This document shows, one piece after another, positions 21,001 to 33,285 of a DNA stretch of 64,000 bases. Each line of letters starts with the position of its first letter. Positions within the stretch are counted from its first letter, which is position 1. The notes under the pieces were generated by a model. It made no database searches, was not told the DNA's origin, and worked only from the letters and a program-made list of their open reading frames with translations. Source of the stretch: Tenodera sinensis. Taxonomy: Eukaryota > Arthropoda > Insecta > Mantodea > Mantidae. The position numbers and the translations under genes are program-made. The stretch covers positions 126,146,912 to 126,210,911 of the forward strand of contig CM060967.1 of NCBI GenBank assembly GCA_030765045.1. Reading direction: 5' to 3'.

Positions 21001-22640
21001 ATGCAACTGCTGAACTATCTCATTCAGTTCTTGTATCTTAGAGTTATCCTTAGATCACAATATTGGGGAAATAAACAACAATGTAGATTTAAAACATACT
21101 AATACGTATCCAAATTTAATCACTACACACAGTCCTGGAGGAGCATTAATGTCTGAATACATTAATCTAGTGTGTTATAGTATTAAACAAATGAAATATT
21201 AACATTCTGTACAATATTTAAAACAACAGCAAGTAGCATTACCAAAGCATTAAGCAAAGATATAGCAGTTGTAATTAACTTTTATTTTGCAAAGGATTGC
21301 TGATGCACTCAAGTTCAATTATTATGACTTCCATTTGTGAGTGTTATTGCACTATATTTATTTTAATCAATTTATCTTATATTTTGATAGGACTTCGATT
21401 CATAATTACCTGTATCATTTTGCTTCTAATTTATTATTTATTGTTAAACCTTCTGATGGAAATAAGAAGAGCAAATATAGAGATATATTTGACAAGTTTA
21501 AAGATCTATTAATAAAGGTTTGAAAAATATACAAATCAAGAAGGAAGATAAAATGATCATGCCTTTCTCTGTCAAACTTTTGCAATGAGACCAGATTAAA
21601 GGAAAAGCTTCAAAGCAGAATTATAAAAAAATTACAAAAAGAAATAGAACGATTAACATATGTTAGAAGCAAATCAATAACAGTATTAAAAGGCAATAAA
21701 CAGTCTAATATAATTAGAGTTATGAATGTTGATAGCATAGCTTAAAACGATCCACTATAAATAATTAGTGAATTGCATATTTACATCACTTTCTGAAATC
21801 ATGAATTACATTTTGTGTTTGTGTTAGAAAAAAGGGAGGAAAAAAATATATATATATTAGATCTCACAAACATATTAAGTGACAAACCTAAAATATCAAA
21901 ATTATTGATCACAGAAAACAGCATGAAACATGTTGGTCGATTGTACTCAGATTTTCAGGTTCCATTGCATGTTTGGATCATGAAAATTTTGTAGCGTTAT
22001 GCTAAGTGTATGCCAGAATGTAGAATTTCTTAAAAACTTCAGTTAGATATCAGTAGCTACAATACTATAGAAGTGATTTATTTGAAAATAAAAGTTTCTC
22101 ACAACACTCACAAGCATTGTGCAAAATATACAATATACTATGGTTTATCATATAAAGCTATGATCCCATTCAGCTGGTATCACCAATGTGATAAGAAACA
22201 TGGTCCCTTCTTGCCAATTAAAGCACTGTACAACTTACTACATATTTGACAGACAGTCTTGTATATACCCCATTCAAGCTTACTGATTTTAATATATGCT
22301 ACAGCAATAACTGTTTTTATTTTCACAAATTGCTAAAAATACTTTTTTAAAAGTAGCAATGTTTTCAATTCTGTTTATACTTAGAAGACTAATTTGAAAT
22401 TGTATGTCATGGTCATTTTCTGGCCTGGCCACGATTGCATGATGCAGCATTTGCTTGTACTGCAGTGACCTCAGTTTTTTCTGCTAGATCACTAGCAGTG
22501 AATTATCCACTCAAGTCTATACTTTATTGGCTGTGAATGTTAACCATCAGTTGCTATTTTCTATTCATGCTGTAAAGACTAGAGTTTATTCCTTCTGCAC
22601 CTCAAAAGTGAAAGCTTATTCAAATGTCTGTGTTGTGTGA
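18085..22640. other. Gene-free stretch with a CpG-retaining patch
   Basis: No motif-bearing ORF. The only unusual part is about 19480-19900, which is GC-richer and has frequent CpG sites in otherwise CpG-poor DNA; see findings. ORFs at 20414-20946 have no recognisable domain. Confidence 0.4.
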
Positions 22641-22645
22641 ATTAA

Positions 22646-22945
<300 letters not shown>

Positions 22946-23083
22946 GGTCTAATAAATAAAAGTAACAAACCAAAAGTTAAAACTTCTTGGAATTTTAAAA
23001 AAGCAGATTGGTCCAGTTTCCAAAATGAGATAGAAGGCAAGTGTAATATACTGTTAGAATCAGAGTTCAAGTCAACAGATGAA

Positions 23084-24598
23084 ATGAATAAAAAAATTTG
23101 TGAAATATTATTGACAGCAGCCAAAACACATATCCCCAAAGGAAAGTTAAAGAAATATAGCTACTTTTGGTCTCCATCTTTATCTAAGTTAAAACACGAA
23201 AGAAATATAGCAAGAGTCAAAGCCGAAAGAACCAAGTGTCCAGAAGATGTACAAAACTGGAGAAGAAAAGCAGCCATTTTTAAGAAAGAATTAATTACAG
23301 CAAAAAGGGCCAGTTTCACAAATTTTGTAGAACATATGGACTATAGGAAAGATGGAAATAAAATATACAAATTCCTTAATAAAACAAAATTATCAAAAAA
23401 TACAACTGAACCATTAAAATATAATAACAAAAGCTTAACTACAGATAGGGAAATAGCAGAATCCCTTAACAAGTTTTATGCTCAGTCACAAAGAATACCC
23501 CAAGGGTATAAAAAACAAGATAAGGCTATCCAAAAAACTATCAGAGAAACTAGTAAGCCAAAAGGTATACGAAATGATATTTTTATTCAGGATTTTAATG
23601 AAACAGAACTGGACTTAGCAATAGAACAATTACAGAACAAAAAATCTCCTGGACCTGACAAGATCCACCCAGAGTTTATTAAACACCTTGGCAGGAAAGG
23701 AAAAGAAATCCTACTTAAACTGTATAACACGTGTTGGAGAATGACTGTACCTTCCGACTGGAAAAAAGCCATTATCATCCCGATTTTAAAGAAAAACAAA
23801 CCCTCAAACAATATTAATAGTTTCAGACCAATATCTTTGACCAGTGTTATTGCAAAAGTGATGGAAAGAATGGTGGCATCTAGACTTAACTGGTTCCTAG
23901 AATATTACAACTTAATTAATAGTTCACAGACCGGCTTCAGACAGAATCATAGTACAAGTGAAAATGTACTCCTACTAAGCCAAGACATCAAGGAAGCTTT
24001 CAATAGAAAGGAGGATACCTTGGCAGTATTCATTGATTTTAAATCAGCATATGACTCAGTCTGGAGAAATAAATTAGTTGAGAAGTTGCAATCAATAGGT
24101 GTGAAAAGTAACATGCTTAAGTGGATAACTCAGTTTATTTCACAAAGGTTTTGTGCCACAAAATATAATACATACATTTCCAAATATAAACAAACACACC
24201 GAGGACTTCCACAAGGTGCTGTTCTGAGCACAACACTCTTTAACATATATATAAATGACCTTCCATCAATAATAAAAACTTTAGAAACCAAAATTGCTTT
24301 ATTTGCTGACGATGTAGTCATTTGGACTTCAGGCTCTTCAAAAAAACCTGAATTAATTAAAGACAGATTAGAGACAGTCCTAAACAAAGTACATGAATGG
24401 AGCTCCAAAAACCTCATGACTATCAATGTGGAAAAAACAAATTATGAATTATTTACACTAAAATACAAACCAGTTAATATTAGCATAAATTATAATGGTA
24501 AACCACTCAAAGCAGTTGATGATGCCAAATACTTAGGCATCACTTTCGAGAAAGCTAAGTTGGAAAAAACATATAACAAACATCTCAGAAAAGGTTGA
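23084..24598 (+). pseudogene. LINE reverse transcriptase
   Basis: Reverse transcriptase of the element. The frame is open from the truncated start (22946), so the ATG at 23084 is only the first Met. Motifs in order (residues from 23084): KKSPGPDKIHPEFIKHLG (about 186-203), SFRPISLTSVIAKVMERM, SQTGFRQNHSTSE, motif A AVFIDFKSAYDSVW, motif B HRGLPQGAVLSTTLFNIYIND, and the active-site FADDVVIW with its two Asp. YLGITFE near the end marks the start of the thumb. A one-base shift about 20 codons before the stop moves the true coding sequence into the frame that continues at 24606. It cannot mobilise itself because the endonuclease is missing. Confidence 0.85.
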
Positions 24599-24605
24599 AA
24601 AGAAA

Positions 24606-25592
24606 TTGCAAATCCTGAAAAGGTTAGCTGGTGCTAAATGGGGCTGCTCAAGGAGAGTCCTTAACACAACATACAAAATGTATATTAAACCAAACTTCTT
24701 GTACTGTTCTGAAGCTTTAATAACAGCAGCAAATGCTAACATCAATAAACTTGAACAAATACAAAATCAGGCTCTTCGCCTAATCACTGGAGCAGTTAAA
24801 TCCACACCTATTGACGCCATGCTTGCCTTAACACGGACCCCATCAATAATAACAAAAATAGAAGAACAAGCATTGCTCCAACACGAGAAAATGTTACGAC
24901 TGCCAAACTCTAAATGGACAGAAGAGAACCTCCCCCCTTCAATCCTTAAAACTCATAGTAGTTTCCTAGGAAAGGTAACACAGATTAAATCCAAATTGAA
25001 CATTCCTAACACCAGAGAAAATCTACTTATAAGAGAAAATCCATTGGAATTATTGCAACCTACCTTCAATTTGGAATTAATAGAGGAAATAAGTAAATCA
25101 GACACACCAAAAGAAATACAAAAACTTCTAGCTCTGGAAACAATCAATACTAGGTATCCCACAGAAGAATGGCTGCACATATATACTGATGGATCCTCGA
25201 AGGAAAACCTTACTGGAGCTGGAGTTACATGTTCACATTTTTCCTTTTATCATTCTGTTGGCAGAGACACAACAAATTATGATGGAGAAATAGAGGTTAT
25301 ATACATTGCTCTCCGACAATTATTAAATCTTCCCTTAAATAAATTTAACAAGGCAGTAATTCTTTCAGATTCTAAAGCTGCAATTCAGGGAATATGTTCA
25401 AATACTACAAAGAAGTCAACAAAAATTAGAGAATGCTACAAAATGTTAACACAACTCCAAAAAGTTAATAAGGCTGTTCATCTCCAATGGATTCCAGCAC
25501 ACTGTGGAGTCATGGGGAACGAAACTGCAGACTCACTTGCAAAGAAAGGCACAACAATAAAACAAAAGTCTAAATTCAATTTCTCAACCTAA
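24606..25592 (+). pseudogene. LINE thumb and RNase H domain
   Basis: Continuation of the same polyprotein after the frame change. Thumb/connection blocks are KRLAGAKWGCSRRVLNTTYK and IQNQALRLITGAVKSTPIDA. The RNase H domain begins at about residue 190: IYTDGSSKENLTGAGV (first Asp), YDGEIEVIYIALRQL (Glu), AVILSDSKAAIQGI (Asp), and QWIPAHCGVMGNETADSLAKKG with His and the last Asp. All four acidic residues and the His are present. The frame is cut near 25585 by the insertion of another LINE's 3' fragment; the remaining C-terminus resumes after 25990. Confidence 0.85.
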
Positions 25593-25992
25593 CCTGTCCA
25601 CAACAATTAGAACGCTAACCCGGCGAGACCAGGTACTAATAACCCGATTATGCATTGGCCACACTGCGCTTACTCACTCCTACATTCTATCCCATGAACT
25701 TCCTCCTAAATGTACTCTGTGTGATTCTACTCTTACCGTTCAGCATCTGCTCACTGTTTGCCCAAGATACACTCACCAGCGACTTCAGTATGGAGTTCCT
25801 GAGAACCTTCAGCTAGCTTTGGGTGATCAACAATATCACAAGAAAATCATCAAGTTCATCAAAGCATGCAAAGTTAATATTTAAATTCATTGTAAACTTC
25901 ATGATATGTTTCCTCCTTTTTTTCCTCAATGTTTAGTCGCGATATGACTTTTATGTTGAAGCGACTTCAAATAATAAATAAATTAAAAAAAA
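25585..25992 (+). mobile_element. Nested 3' fragment of a second LINE, poly(A) tail
   Basis: Translation gives RRDQVLITRLCIGHTALTHS, then PPKCTLCDSTLTVQHLLTVCP (Cys/His zinc-binding motif of Jockey-type C-termini). It ends at a stop near 25888. A 3' UTR with CGATATGACTTTTATGTTGA and ACTTCAAATAATAAATAAAT precedes a run of 13 A. It interrupts the host LINE with a short shared TTCTCA at the junctions. A nearly identical 3' end is inserted at 38777-38942, so this second LINE family has recently moved. Confidence 0.8.
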
Positions 25993-25994
25993 AA

Positions 25995-26366
25995 AAATTC
26001 TCATATTCCTCAATAAAACGCTTGATCATTAAAAATTTTTGTCATTCATACCTACAAGAAATAGAAACAAATGCCAAAGATAAAAAATGGATTACACTAC
26101 TTTCCAATCCAGACATAATCCCCCAGAGACCAAGGAAAACAGCTGTTGCAGCCTTCCGACTATTGACAAATCATGACTGCTTGGCAAGTCATCTCTACAG
26201 AATAGGTATCTCAGCCTCACCAATATGTGTCCTGTGTAACGATCCAGCAGAAATGAATGAAGAACACTTGAAGACCTGTGAAGCATTAAGATCAGAAGAA
26301 ACTACAGTTCAAAAGTATTGGAAAGCACGAATGCTAATGGCTTCATTGCCAGATGCAAGGCACTAG
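25995..26366 (+). pseudogene. C-terminal part of the interrupted LINE protein
   Basis: The first residues resume the host LINE after the nested insert (SSIKRLIIKNFCHSYLQEI). A PQRPRKTAVAAFRLLTNHDC stretch follows, then ICVLCNDPAEMNEEHLKTC, the C-x2-C...H-x4-C zinc-binding motif, and a terminal KYWKARMLMASLPDARH just before the stop. It aligns throughout with 17770-18052 of the older copy. Confidence 0.8.
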
Positions 26367-27808
<1,442 letters not shown>

Positions 27809-28209
27809 TGAAAAACTATTTAAGAGGTGGAATCAGAACTGAAAAATTCAATGCCATAGTCGGGATTTGAACCACGGATCTTTGGCTTATCGAGCGGCTG
27901 TTCTAACCACTAAGCTACCATGGCCAACTTGCCAGTATGACATTAAATTCCCAACTGATTCGTACTTTCCCAGTTAGACCACAAGGGAATCTCACATCAG
28001 AGATAGATACCATAAGGACGACTTACAATATTAAGTACCTTATGTCCCGGGTCTAAGTAACTCAATAAGCGGAAGATCTGTGGTTCAAATCCCAGCTATG
28101 GCTTTGAATTATGCTGATTCCACCTCGTAAAACATTGCCCACACATGGCTTGTGCATTTAACAATACCAGCGTAAGTTTGTTGGCATAAATAAATAATGA
28201 AACACTATT
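27809..28209. repeat. SINE (family C), second copy with inverted 5' half
   Basis: The element is 27821-28197, flanked by TGAAAAACTATT (27809-27820) and TGAAACACTATT (28198-28209), one mismatch. The minus-strand part carries a tRNA head (TAGCTTAGTGGTTAGAACAG A box, GTGGTTCAAATCCCG B box). The plus-strand part repeats the B-box region and body and runs to the same 3' end as at 15530 (GTAAGTTTGTTGGCATAAAT). A unique 135-bp segment lies between the arms. Confidence 0.72.
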
Positions 28210-28744
28210 GTTCATGAATTACAACTGCATGATGATGAGGAATGTAAGTAATGTCTCAATGCAGAAGGACATCATTTTCAACAGCACTTAGAACAAAGTT
28301 AGTACTTATTGTAGTGGATGTTACTATTACTCATGAGTATGTAATGTGAGGATTTTGTTACAGAAAACCCTTGGTACAGCAGACAGCACTTGAGAGCATG
28401 CATACACATGATCTGGGCAAGACCTTAAAATGACCATTCTGTATTATAGTTTTAAATCATATAATAAAGGAATATCATTCTACAACACTTAAAAGAATTA
28501 CAATCAGAGAAATAGAATAGGAAATATGATTGAGAAACAAATTATTGCTCATGCAAGAGCCATGGTAAAAATACCTATTGCTAATTTGTGAAGCTTGTAT
28601 CATAACTGTATATGTTTGGAAAGCTCTCAAGAACTGTAATTCCAAGAATATAAAACTAAATCATTCTAGTCATACATCTATCCACAACACTTGATACAAT
28701 AAATCTGAATGTTCTTTGCATTTAAAAATAGGTAGCAGCAGATC
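28210..28744. other. AT-rich stretch, nothing recognised
   Basis: No ORF or repeat identified before the LTR element. Confidence 0.4.
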
Positions 28745-28748
28745 TAAT

Positions 28749-29531
28749 TGATACCGAAATTTATATTTCCGATTGAATGGGCTTTTGAAAAAGACACGTT
28801 TTAATTTAATTGCCGGATATGAGATTTGCGATAAGTGTTAAGTAATAACATACATAGATAATAGAGTAGCAAGTGTTGTAAGGTGAGCAAGATATGAGTA
28901 AATGATAGTCGTTAAATTTGTAGTATAAACACATTATTGGTTTGAAATTAACGAGTCATGACGTCATACCACATAGTTTAAATACACGTTCGAAAGTCAG
29001 TTCTACAAACCTTAAAAGTCGCGCGATATATCTAATAAAATATAAAGTAAACATCGTTTAATCCTAAAAAGGTAATTATATATTTGAAATTCATAAAAGA
29101 ACATGTTATAATAGAAAGGGACATTTCTAAATTGCGGGAAAAGGAAATAGCATTTTGGATACGAGGCTTTATTGGATGACGTCATGACATTCAAAATTGA
29201 AGTGAACGGTTTTCTTAGCGTGGGTACGCGAGAAAGCGTCTGGTCACTACCCAGACCAGTACGGCAGGTTGTGGAGTGCAGACGTGAGTGCGATTCTTCT
29301 GCGTGTAGCAGATCGGCATAGCTCCCGCATGTATCTAAGATGCAATAAATAGTATGCAAAGGTTTCTTGGGTTGTCTATCACACACCTACGTAGACCCGA
29401 GATAAAATAAAGAGATCTCAAGCTGAGCTAGCGGGAAAGAACCAAATCAACGGGCGACAACGAGAACCGAACAACGACTTACAGCTTCAAATGGCGATAC
29501 ATCGAGAAGCGAGCAACGGCTTTTAGCTTCA
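28749..29531 (+). repeat. 5' LTR (783 bp)
   Basis: Begins TGATACCG and ends GCTTCA (TG...CA). It contains two TGACGTCA (CRE-type) sites at 28959-28966 and 29177-29184 and a TATA-like TTTAAATA at 28977-28984, close after the first CRE. Two AATAAA motifs lie at 29344-29349 and 29406-29411, suggesting U3, R and U5 in the usual order. A 36-bp motif with 42-bp period ends the LTR and runs past it. The antisense 124-codon ORF within it is repeated in the 3' LTR and is not a gene. Confidence 0.93.
28959..28984 (+). promoter_or_regulatory. LTR promoter: CRE-like palindrome and TATA-like box
   Basis: TGACGTCA (28959-28966) is followed after 10 nt by TTTAAATA. A second perfect TGACGTCA is 218 nt downstream. 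Both are repeated in the 3' LTR. The use as promoter is inferred from position in U3. Confidence 0.4.
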
Positions 29532-29533
29532 AA

Positions 29534-29551
29534 TGGCGCCCAACGTGGGGC
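29534..29551 (+). other. Primer-binding site, tRNA-Lys(CUU)-type
   Basis: TGGCGCCCAACGTGGGGC starts 2 nt after the LTR end and is complementary to the 3' end of arthropod tRNA-Lys(CUU) as I remember it. The segment 29535-29554 is also a perfect hairpin (GGCGCCC / GGGCGCC, 6-nt loop). Confidence 0.82.
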
Positions 29552-29732
29552 GCCGAAAGAATGGACCAACCCCCAAGACGACCAGATCAGCATCGAGCCA
29601 GCAGACAAGAAGGTGCCCAGCGTGTCAACATCTGTGAAACGTGTAGTGAACAAGTTTAAGTGCAGTTAAAGTGAAATAGTGAAAATATTGAAAATTTTGG
29701 TGAGTAGAAAAACACATGTAAATAGCTTAGAA

Positions 29733-31631
29733 ATGGAAGACAGTGACACCGACTTTTTAGGTTTTGACAGTCCGGAAATTGAGAAAAGTGTAAGTAGGAT
29801 GGAAGAATTTAAGCAGAATGTAATTGGTAGCAGAATATGCCAAGAATTAGAAGATCAGAACGTTAGAGAAACACCTAGAGGTAGTTCAGAAATGTTTAGT
29901 AGTAATTCAAAAAGGCCAGCGATTATGTCAGGAATAGAGAATATGTTTCAAAAGATAATGGAAAAGATAGATGAAACTAGTAAAGAATTAAGAACAGAGT
30001 TAGGAAAGAAATTAGAGAAGGGACAACAGGAATTGGGAATGCAATTGGAAAATCAGAAGAGAGCTTTCGAAACCTTTAGGGAAGAAGTTAGGGAGGAAAT
30101 TAATAAAGTCAGTAGTGAAGTAAAAGAAAATAGAGAACAGGTTAAGGGAGAATTAGAGACAATAAGGCAAGAAGTAAAGAATTCTGAAAAGAAATTAGGT
30201 CAACAAGTGAGTGAAAAATTAGATAAAGAAAGGGAAAAAGTAACATATAGATTAGACAAACAAAGGGAAGAAATTAGAGAAGAGTTACAGGGGTGTAAAG
30301 TTAGAATAGAAAGATCTGATGTAGAAAGTGAAAGGCAGGCTAGAAATTTGGAGGATGTTACAGACCAAATAAAAGGAGTAGTAACAGAAATTACTCAGGT
30401 AAAAGAGGCCTTAGAAAATTTGAAATTAAATGAAAATGCATGTAATCACAACAATCTTAGTAATGAAGTTGCAAGAAACGAGGCAATACCAGGTGTATCA
30501 GCTGACATTTCGATGCAAAATAGGGGTAACAGTAATTCCCATTCTGATCTCGGAAATAGCTCAGGGATAGGTGACAATTCAAATTTACATTGGCCTAACC
30601 ATGTCTTAAATGAAATGACACCTCCAGTTTTTGAAAATGAAGATTCAGATGATCCTAAAGCCTTTTTAGAAGGGTTACAAGAGTACTTCACGGTGAAACG
30701 TATACCAGAGGAGTACAAGATGGTGATAGTAAGAAAATGTCTAAAGGGTAATGCTGCTAATTGGCTAGGCCTTTCTATGGGTAACAATAATGATTACAGG
30801 ACCTTTAGGAACATCTTTTTAACCAGATATTGGGGAGCTAGTAGGCAGGCTAATATTAGAGTTGAATTAAGCAATGGAAAGTTTAATCCTAGATCAGAGG
30901 AATCGATGGTCAACTATTTTATGAGAATAGCGAGAAAATCGAAGATGTTGGACCCTCCCTTAGATGAAAAAGATCTAATAAATATAGTTACTCCACATTT
31001 TCCGGAAACACTTCAACACTACCTAATCATAGCCCGACCCGATAGCATTGCAGCTATGATCGAATTATTATCAGCCTTAGAAGTCAATAAGCCAAAACAC
31101 GCATTTGGAAATAAATATGAAGGAAAAGAAACTGTAAATTCTTTCGGGCAAGGGGCACAGTATTATCAGAATAGAAGTGAGGTTAGGGAAAGATATAAAG
31201 GACCAGTACCAAGGATGGAATCATTCCGGTGGGAAAATCAAGGTAGATATAACCAGGAAGGGCGTCACCAAAATAGAAATGGTAATCAAAGGGGAAGAAA
31301 TATAAGGGTGAATTATATGAATACAAATAGATTTGATCGAGGTAGACGGGGACGTTATTTTGGACATAGTAGAAATTCAAATGATGGGTATTGGACAAAC
31401 GGAGATAATGAGTTTAGACCGAGGTCACCAAGACAGGAAGAAAGGTATTCTAATGGACGAAATTCCCCCGAAAATGCGGAAATGGTCGAGGCCATTAACA
31501 CGGTCAAAAACATGGTAGGAAGTAACCCCGATTTAATGCAGGAAAACAGAAGTAACAATTTGGAAAATAGTACAGGAGCAATACATAAAAATCAGGGAAA
31601 CGCCAGACCCGGTCAAACGCGCCTTCAGTGA
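29733..31631 (+). CDS. Gypsy gag polyprotein
   Basis: Structural protein forming the particle. I start it at the first ATG (29733, MEDSDTDFLGFDSPEIEK); the frame opens at 29679 without one. Residues about 60-240 are Lys/Glu-rich with heptad character, a long coiled coil (KKLEKGQQELGMQLENQKR and similar). A retrotransposon gag/capsid-like domain follows: PPVFENEDSDDPKAFLEGLQ, then CLKGNAANWLGLSMG and RNIFLTRYWG, with EESMVNYFMRIARKS and a region ending in SAL. The tail is Arg/Gly/Asn-rich and basic (HQNRNGNQRGRN, RFDRGRRGRYFG), probably the RNA-binding part; there is no CCHC zinc knuckle. Open throughout. The 3' end overlaps pol in the -1 frame by about 40 nt with a slippery site. Confidence 0.88.
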   Translation: MEDSDTDFLGFDSPEIEKSVSRMEEFKQNVIGSRICQELEDQNVRETPRGSSEMFSSNSKRPAIMSGIENMFQKIMEKIDETSKELRTELGKKLEKGQQELGMQLENQKRAFETFREEVREEINKVSSEVKENREQVKGELETIRQEVKNSEKKLGQQVSEKLDKEREKVTYRLDKQREEIREELQGCKVRIERSDVESERQARNLEDVTDQIKGVVTEITQVKEALENLKLNENACNHNNLSNEVARNEAIPGVSADISMQNRGNSNSHSDLGNSSGIGDNSNLHWPNHVLNEMTPPVFENEDSDDPKAFLEGLQEYFTVKRIPEEYKMVIVRKCLKGNAANWLGLSMGNNNDYRTFRNIFLTRYWGASRQANIRVELSNGKFNPRSEESMVNYFMRIARKSKMLDPPLDEKDLINIVTPHFPETLQHYLIIARPDSIAAMIELLSALEVNKPKHAFGNKYEGKETVNSFGQGAQYYQNRSEVRERYKGPVPRMESFRWENQGRYNQEGRHQNRNGNQRGRNIRVNYMNTNRFDRGRRGRYFGHSRNSNDGYWTNGDNEFRPRSPRQEERYSNGRNSPENAEMVEAINTVKNMVGSNPDLMQENRSNNLENSTGAIHKNQGNARPGQTRLQ

Positions 31632-32686
31632 GAACTGGGTATCCTAGTAATGATTGTGATAAGTACTCGGAAATAAATAGTCCTGGAAGGCAAATGATGA
31701 TACAAAAGAAAAGAGAATGTAAAAATAGAATTGACGAAAACGAAAAAGTAGGAGATCCACCTAAAATCAAAATTGGAGTAAATGGAAAACAATACAATGC
31801 AATTATAGATACGGGATCAAATAGCACAGTATGCTCACAAAATTTTTATGATAATTTACAAAGTAGTGGTTTTAAAGTAATGTCTTTACCAGTTAATGGG
31901 ATATATTGCTCGCTAGCTGTGGGAAAACGAAAAGAAAGAGTAAAATTTCAAGCAATGATAAATATTGAAATAAATGGGAGAATACTTGGAATTTTATTTC
32001 TGATTGTAGGAAGACTCGTGACAGATATTATAATAGGTTGTGATTGTCTTTATGCCTGGGAAGCTGTGGTGAATTTTAAAAACATGATTGTAGAAATGAA
32101 AGTTGAAGATGAGACCATTATAGTGCCTTTTGTGGAAGATAGTAGTTCAGAAACTATTGTACGAGAAAAAGAGGAAGAAGAAATCCAAGGGGATACATTC
32201 TTTGTAGAATATGTTAAAGTAGGAGCTATGGAATTAACTGAAGTAAATGTCAAAGAGTACAGTGTCGATAATAAAGAAAATGTAGAATGGGATAAAAATG
32301 ATTTCATAGACAATTTGAGGGTTTCTGATGCAACTAGGTACTATGATAGGGAGAGTAGTGAAGACTTAGAAGAATTGTTGAGGGAAAAGGTAACTCAGGC
32401 TGATCAACTAAATGAACAACAGAGGGATAAACTGTTTGAAATATTAATCCGAAATAAAGAAGTATTCTCTGAGAAACCTGGTAAATGTAATATTTATACT
32501 CATTCGTTTGAGATGATACCCATCAAACCTTTTACACATAAAGCGAGAGCTATCCCTAGTACAATAAGAGAAGAGGTAGATGCAGTTATAAAGTCAATGT
32601 TAGAAGATGAGGTTATTGAGATTTCGAATTCAGAATTTGTGAATCCCCTATGTATTGTAAATAAGGCCAATGAAAGATTAAGGTGA
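31589..32686 (+). pseudogene. Gypsy protease and start of reverse transcriptase (-1 frame)
   Basis: The frame opens at 31589, inside gag, with no ATG before 31628, so it is expected to be made as a -1 frameshift product. Numbered from 31628: the aspartic protease active site AIIDTGSNSTV (DTG 61-63) and the second conserved block DIIIGCDCL (133-141) are both present. An acidic linker follows. The RT N-terminal region has HSFEMIPIKPFTHKARAIP and VIEISNSEFVNPLCIVNKA. The frame stops at 32684-32686 inside the RT fingers; the coding sense continues in another frame at 32683, so a single-base loss has occurred. The RT active site is not in the element. Confidence 0.85.
31595..31640 (+). promoter_or_regulatory. 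Programmed -1 frameshift signal (gag/pol)
   Basis: Heptamer GGGAAAC at 31595-31601 is phased G GGA AAC in the gag frame. A 5-nt spacer follows, then a 7-bp stem: ACCCGGT (31607-31613) pairs with ACTGGGT (31634-31640), with one G-U pair and a 20-nt loop. The gag stop lies in the loop. Both frames are open across the heptamer. Confidence 0.75.
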
Positions 32687-33285
32687 CATTAGATGTGAGA
32701 AAACTAAATTATTGTTCATCATACTTTCCATCAGGGAATCCAACAGAACGTGTCCTCCGAGATATAGGAATTTATTTACGTGTACTTACACATCATAATC
32801 ACAAGGATTGGGTAAAATATTGTCCATTGATAGAAAAGATTATCAATCATACCATTAATGTAACTACTGGTTTTGCACCAATAAAATTAATGTTAGGAAT
32901 TGAACCAGAAGCAATATTGATCGGGGTACCAAAAACACTGAAAATTAATGACATTCAGTTAAGTGAAGAAGAAAGAGCGAAAATTGCTTTTGAACGAATC
33001 AAGAAAAAGGCAGAGAAGCGAAAATTAAAGAAAAAGAGTAGAAAACATAAATGGGAACCTAAGATAGGCGATTGGGTACTAGTTAAAGACCATAAGTTAT
33101 CAAGTGCATTGCGAGGTAGGAACAAAAGGATGGAATTGTTATATAAAGGTCCTGCAGAAATTATATCAAAATTTGGTTATCATACCTATGAATTAAAAGA
33201 TGTTAAAAATGAAAAATGTCTGGGAAGATGGCATAAACAACTCCTTCGACCATACAAGAAACCGTGTGGTGCCTTGGAACCTTGA
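32683..33285 (+). pseudogene. RT stub fused by deletion to integrase C-terminal part
   Basis: The first codons (TLDVRKLN) are RT. They are joined directly to SSYFPSGNPTERVLRDIGIY, which includes the last acidic residue (the Glu of D,D-35-E) of an integrase core. The rest of the integrase follows (DWVKYCPLIEKIINHTINVT, TGFAPIKLMLG), then a basic linker and a GPY/F-like module (LLYKGPAEIISKFGYHTYEL) ending ...LLRPYKK. RT palm, RNase H and the zinc-binding and first catalytic parts of the integrase are missing. The join keeps an open frame. No separate protein of this form is expected to act as an integrase. Confidence 0.85.

Larger units (their letters stand above)
22946..26366 (+). mobile_element. 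Jockey/I-like LINE, 5'-truncated, nearly open
   Basis: The copy starts abruptly in the linker between endonuclease and RT (GLINKSNKPKVKTSWNFKK) next to the upstream microsatellite. It ends at a C-terminal stop followed by AACAACAACTATTATTACT and a second microsatellite. Coding parts are 22946-24598 (RT), about 24560-25590 (thumb and RNase H, other frame) and 25990-26366 (C-terminal zinc-binding). One frameshift and one nested LINE fragment (25585-25990) are the only clear lesions, so this is younger than the 15.6 kb copy. Confidence 0.85.

Noticed and set aside
29012..29386. 124-codon minus-strand ORF repeated identically at 34321-34695
   Set aside because: Lies wholly inside the two LTRs, antisense to the element; repeated only because LTRs are repeated. 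No motif.
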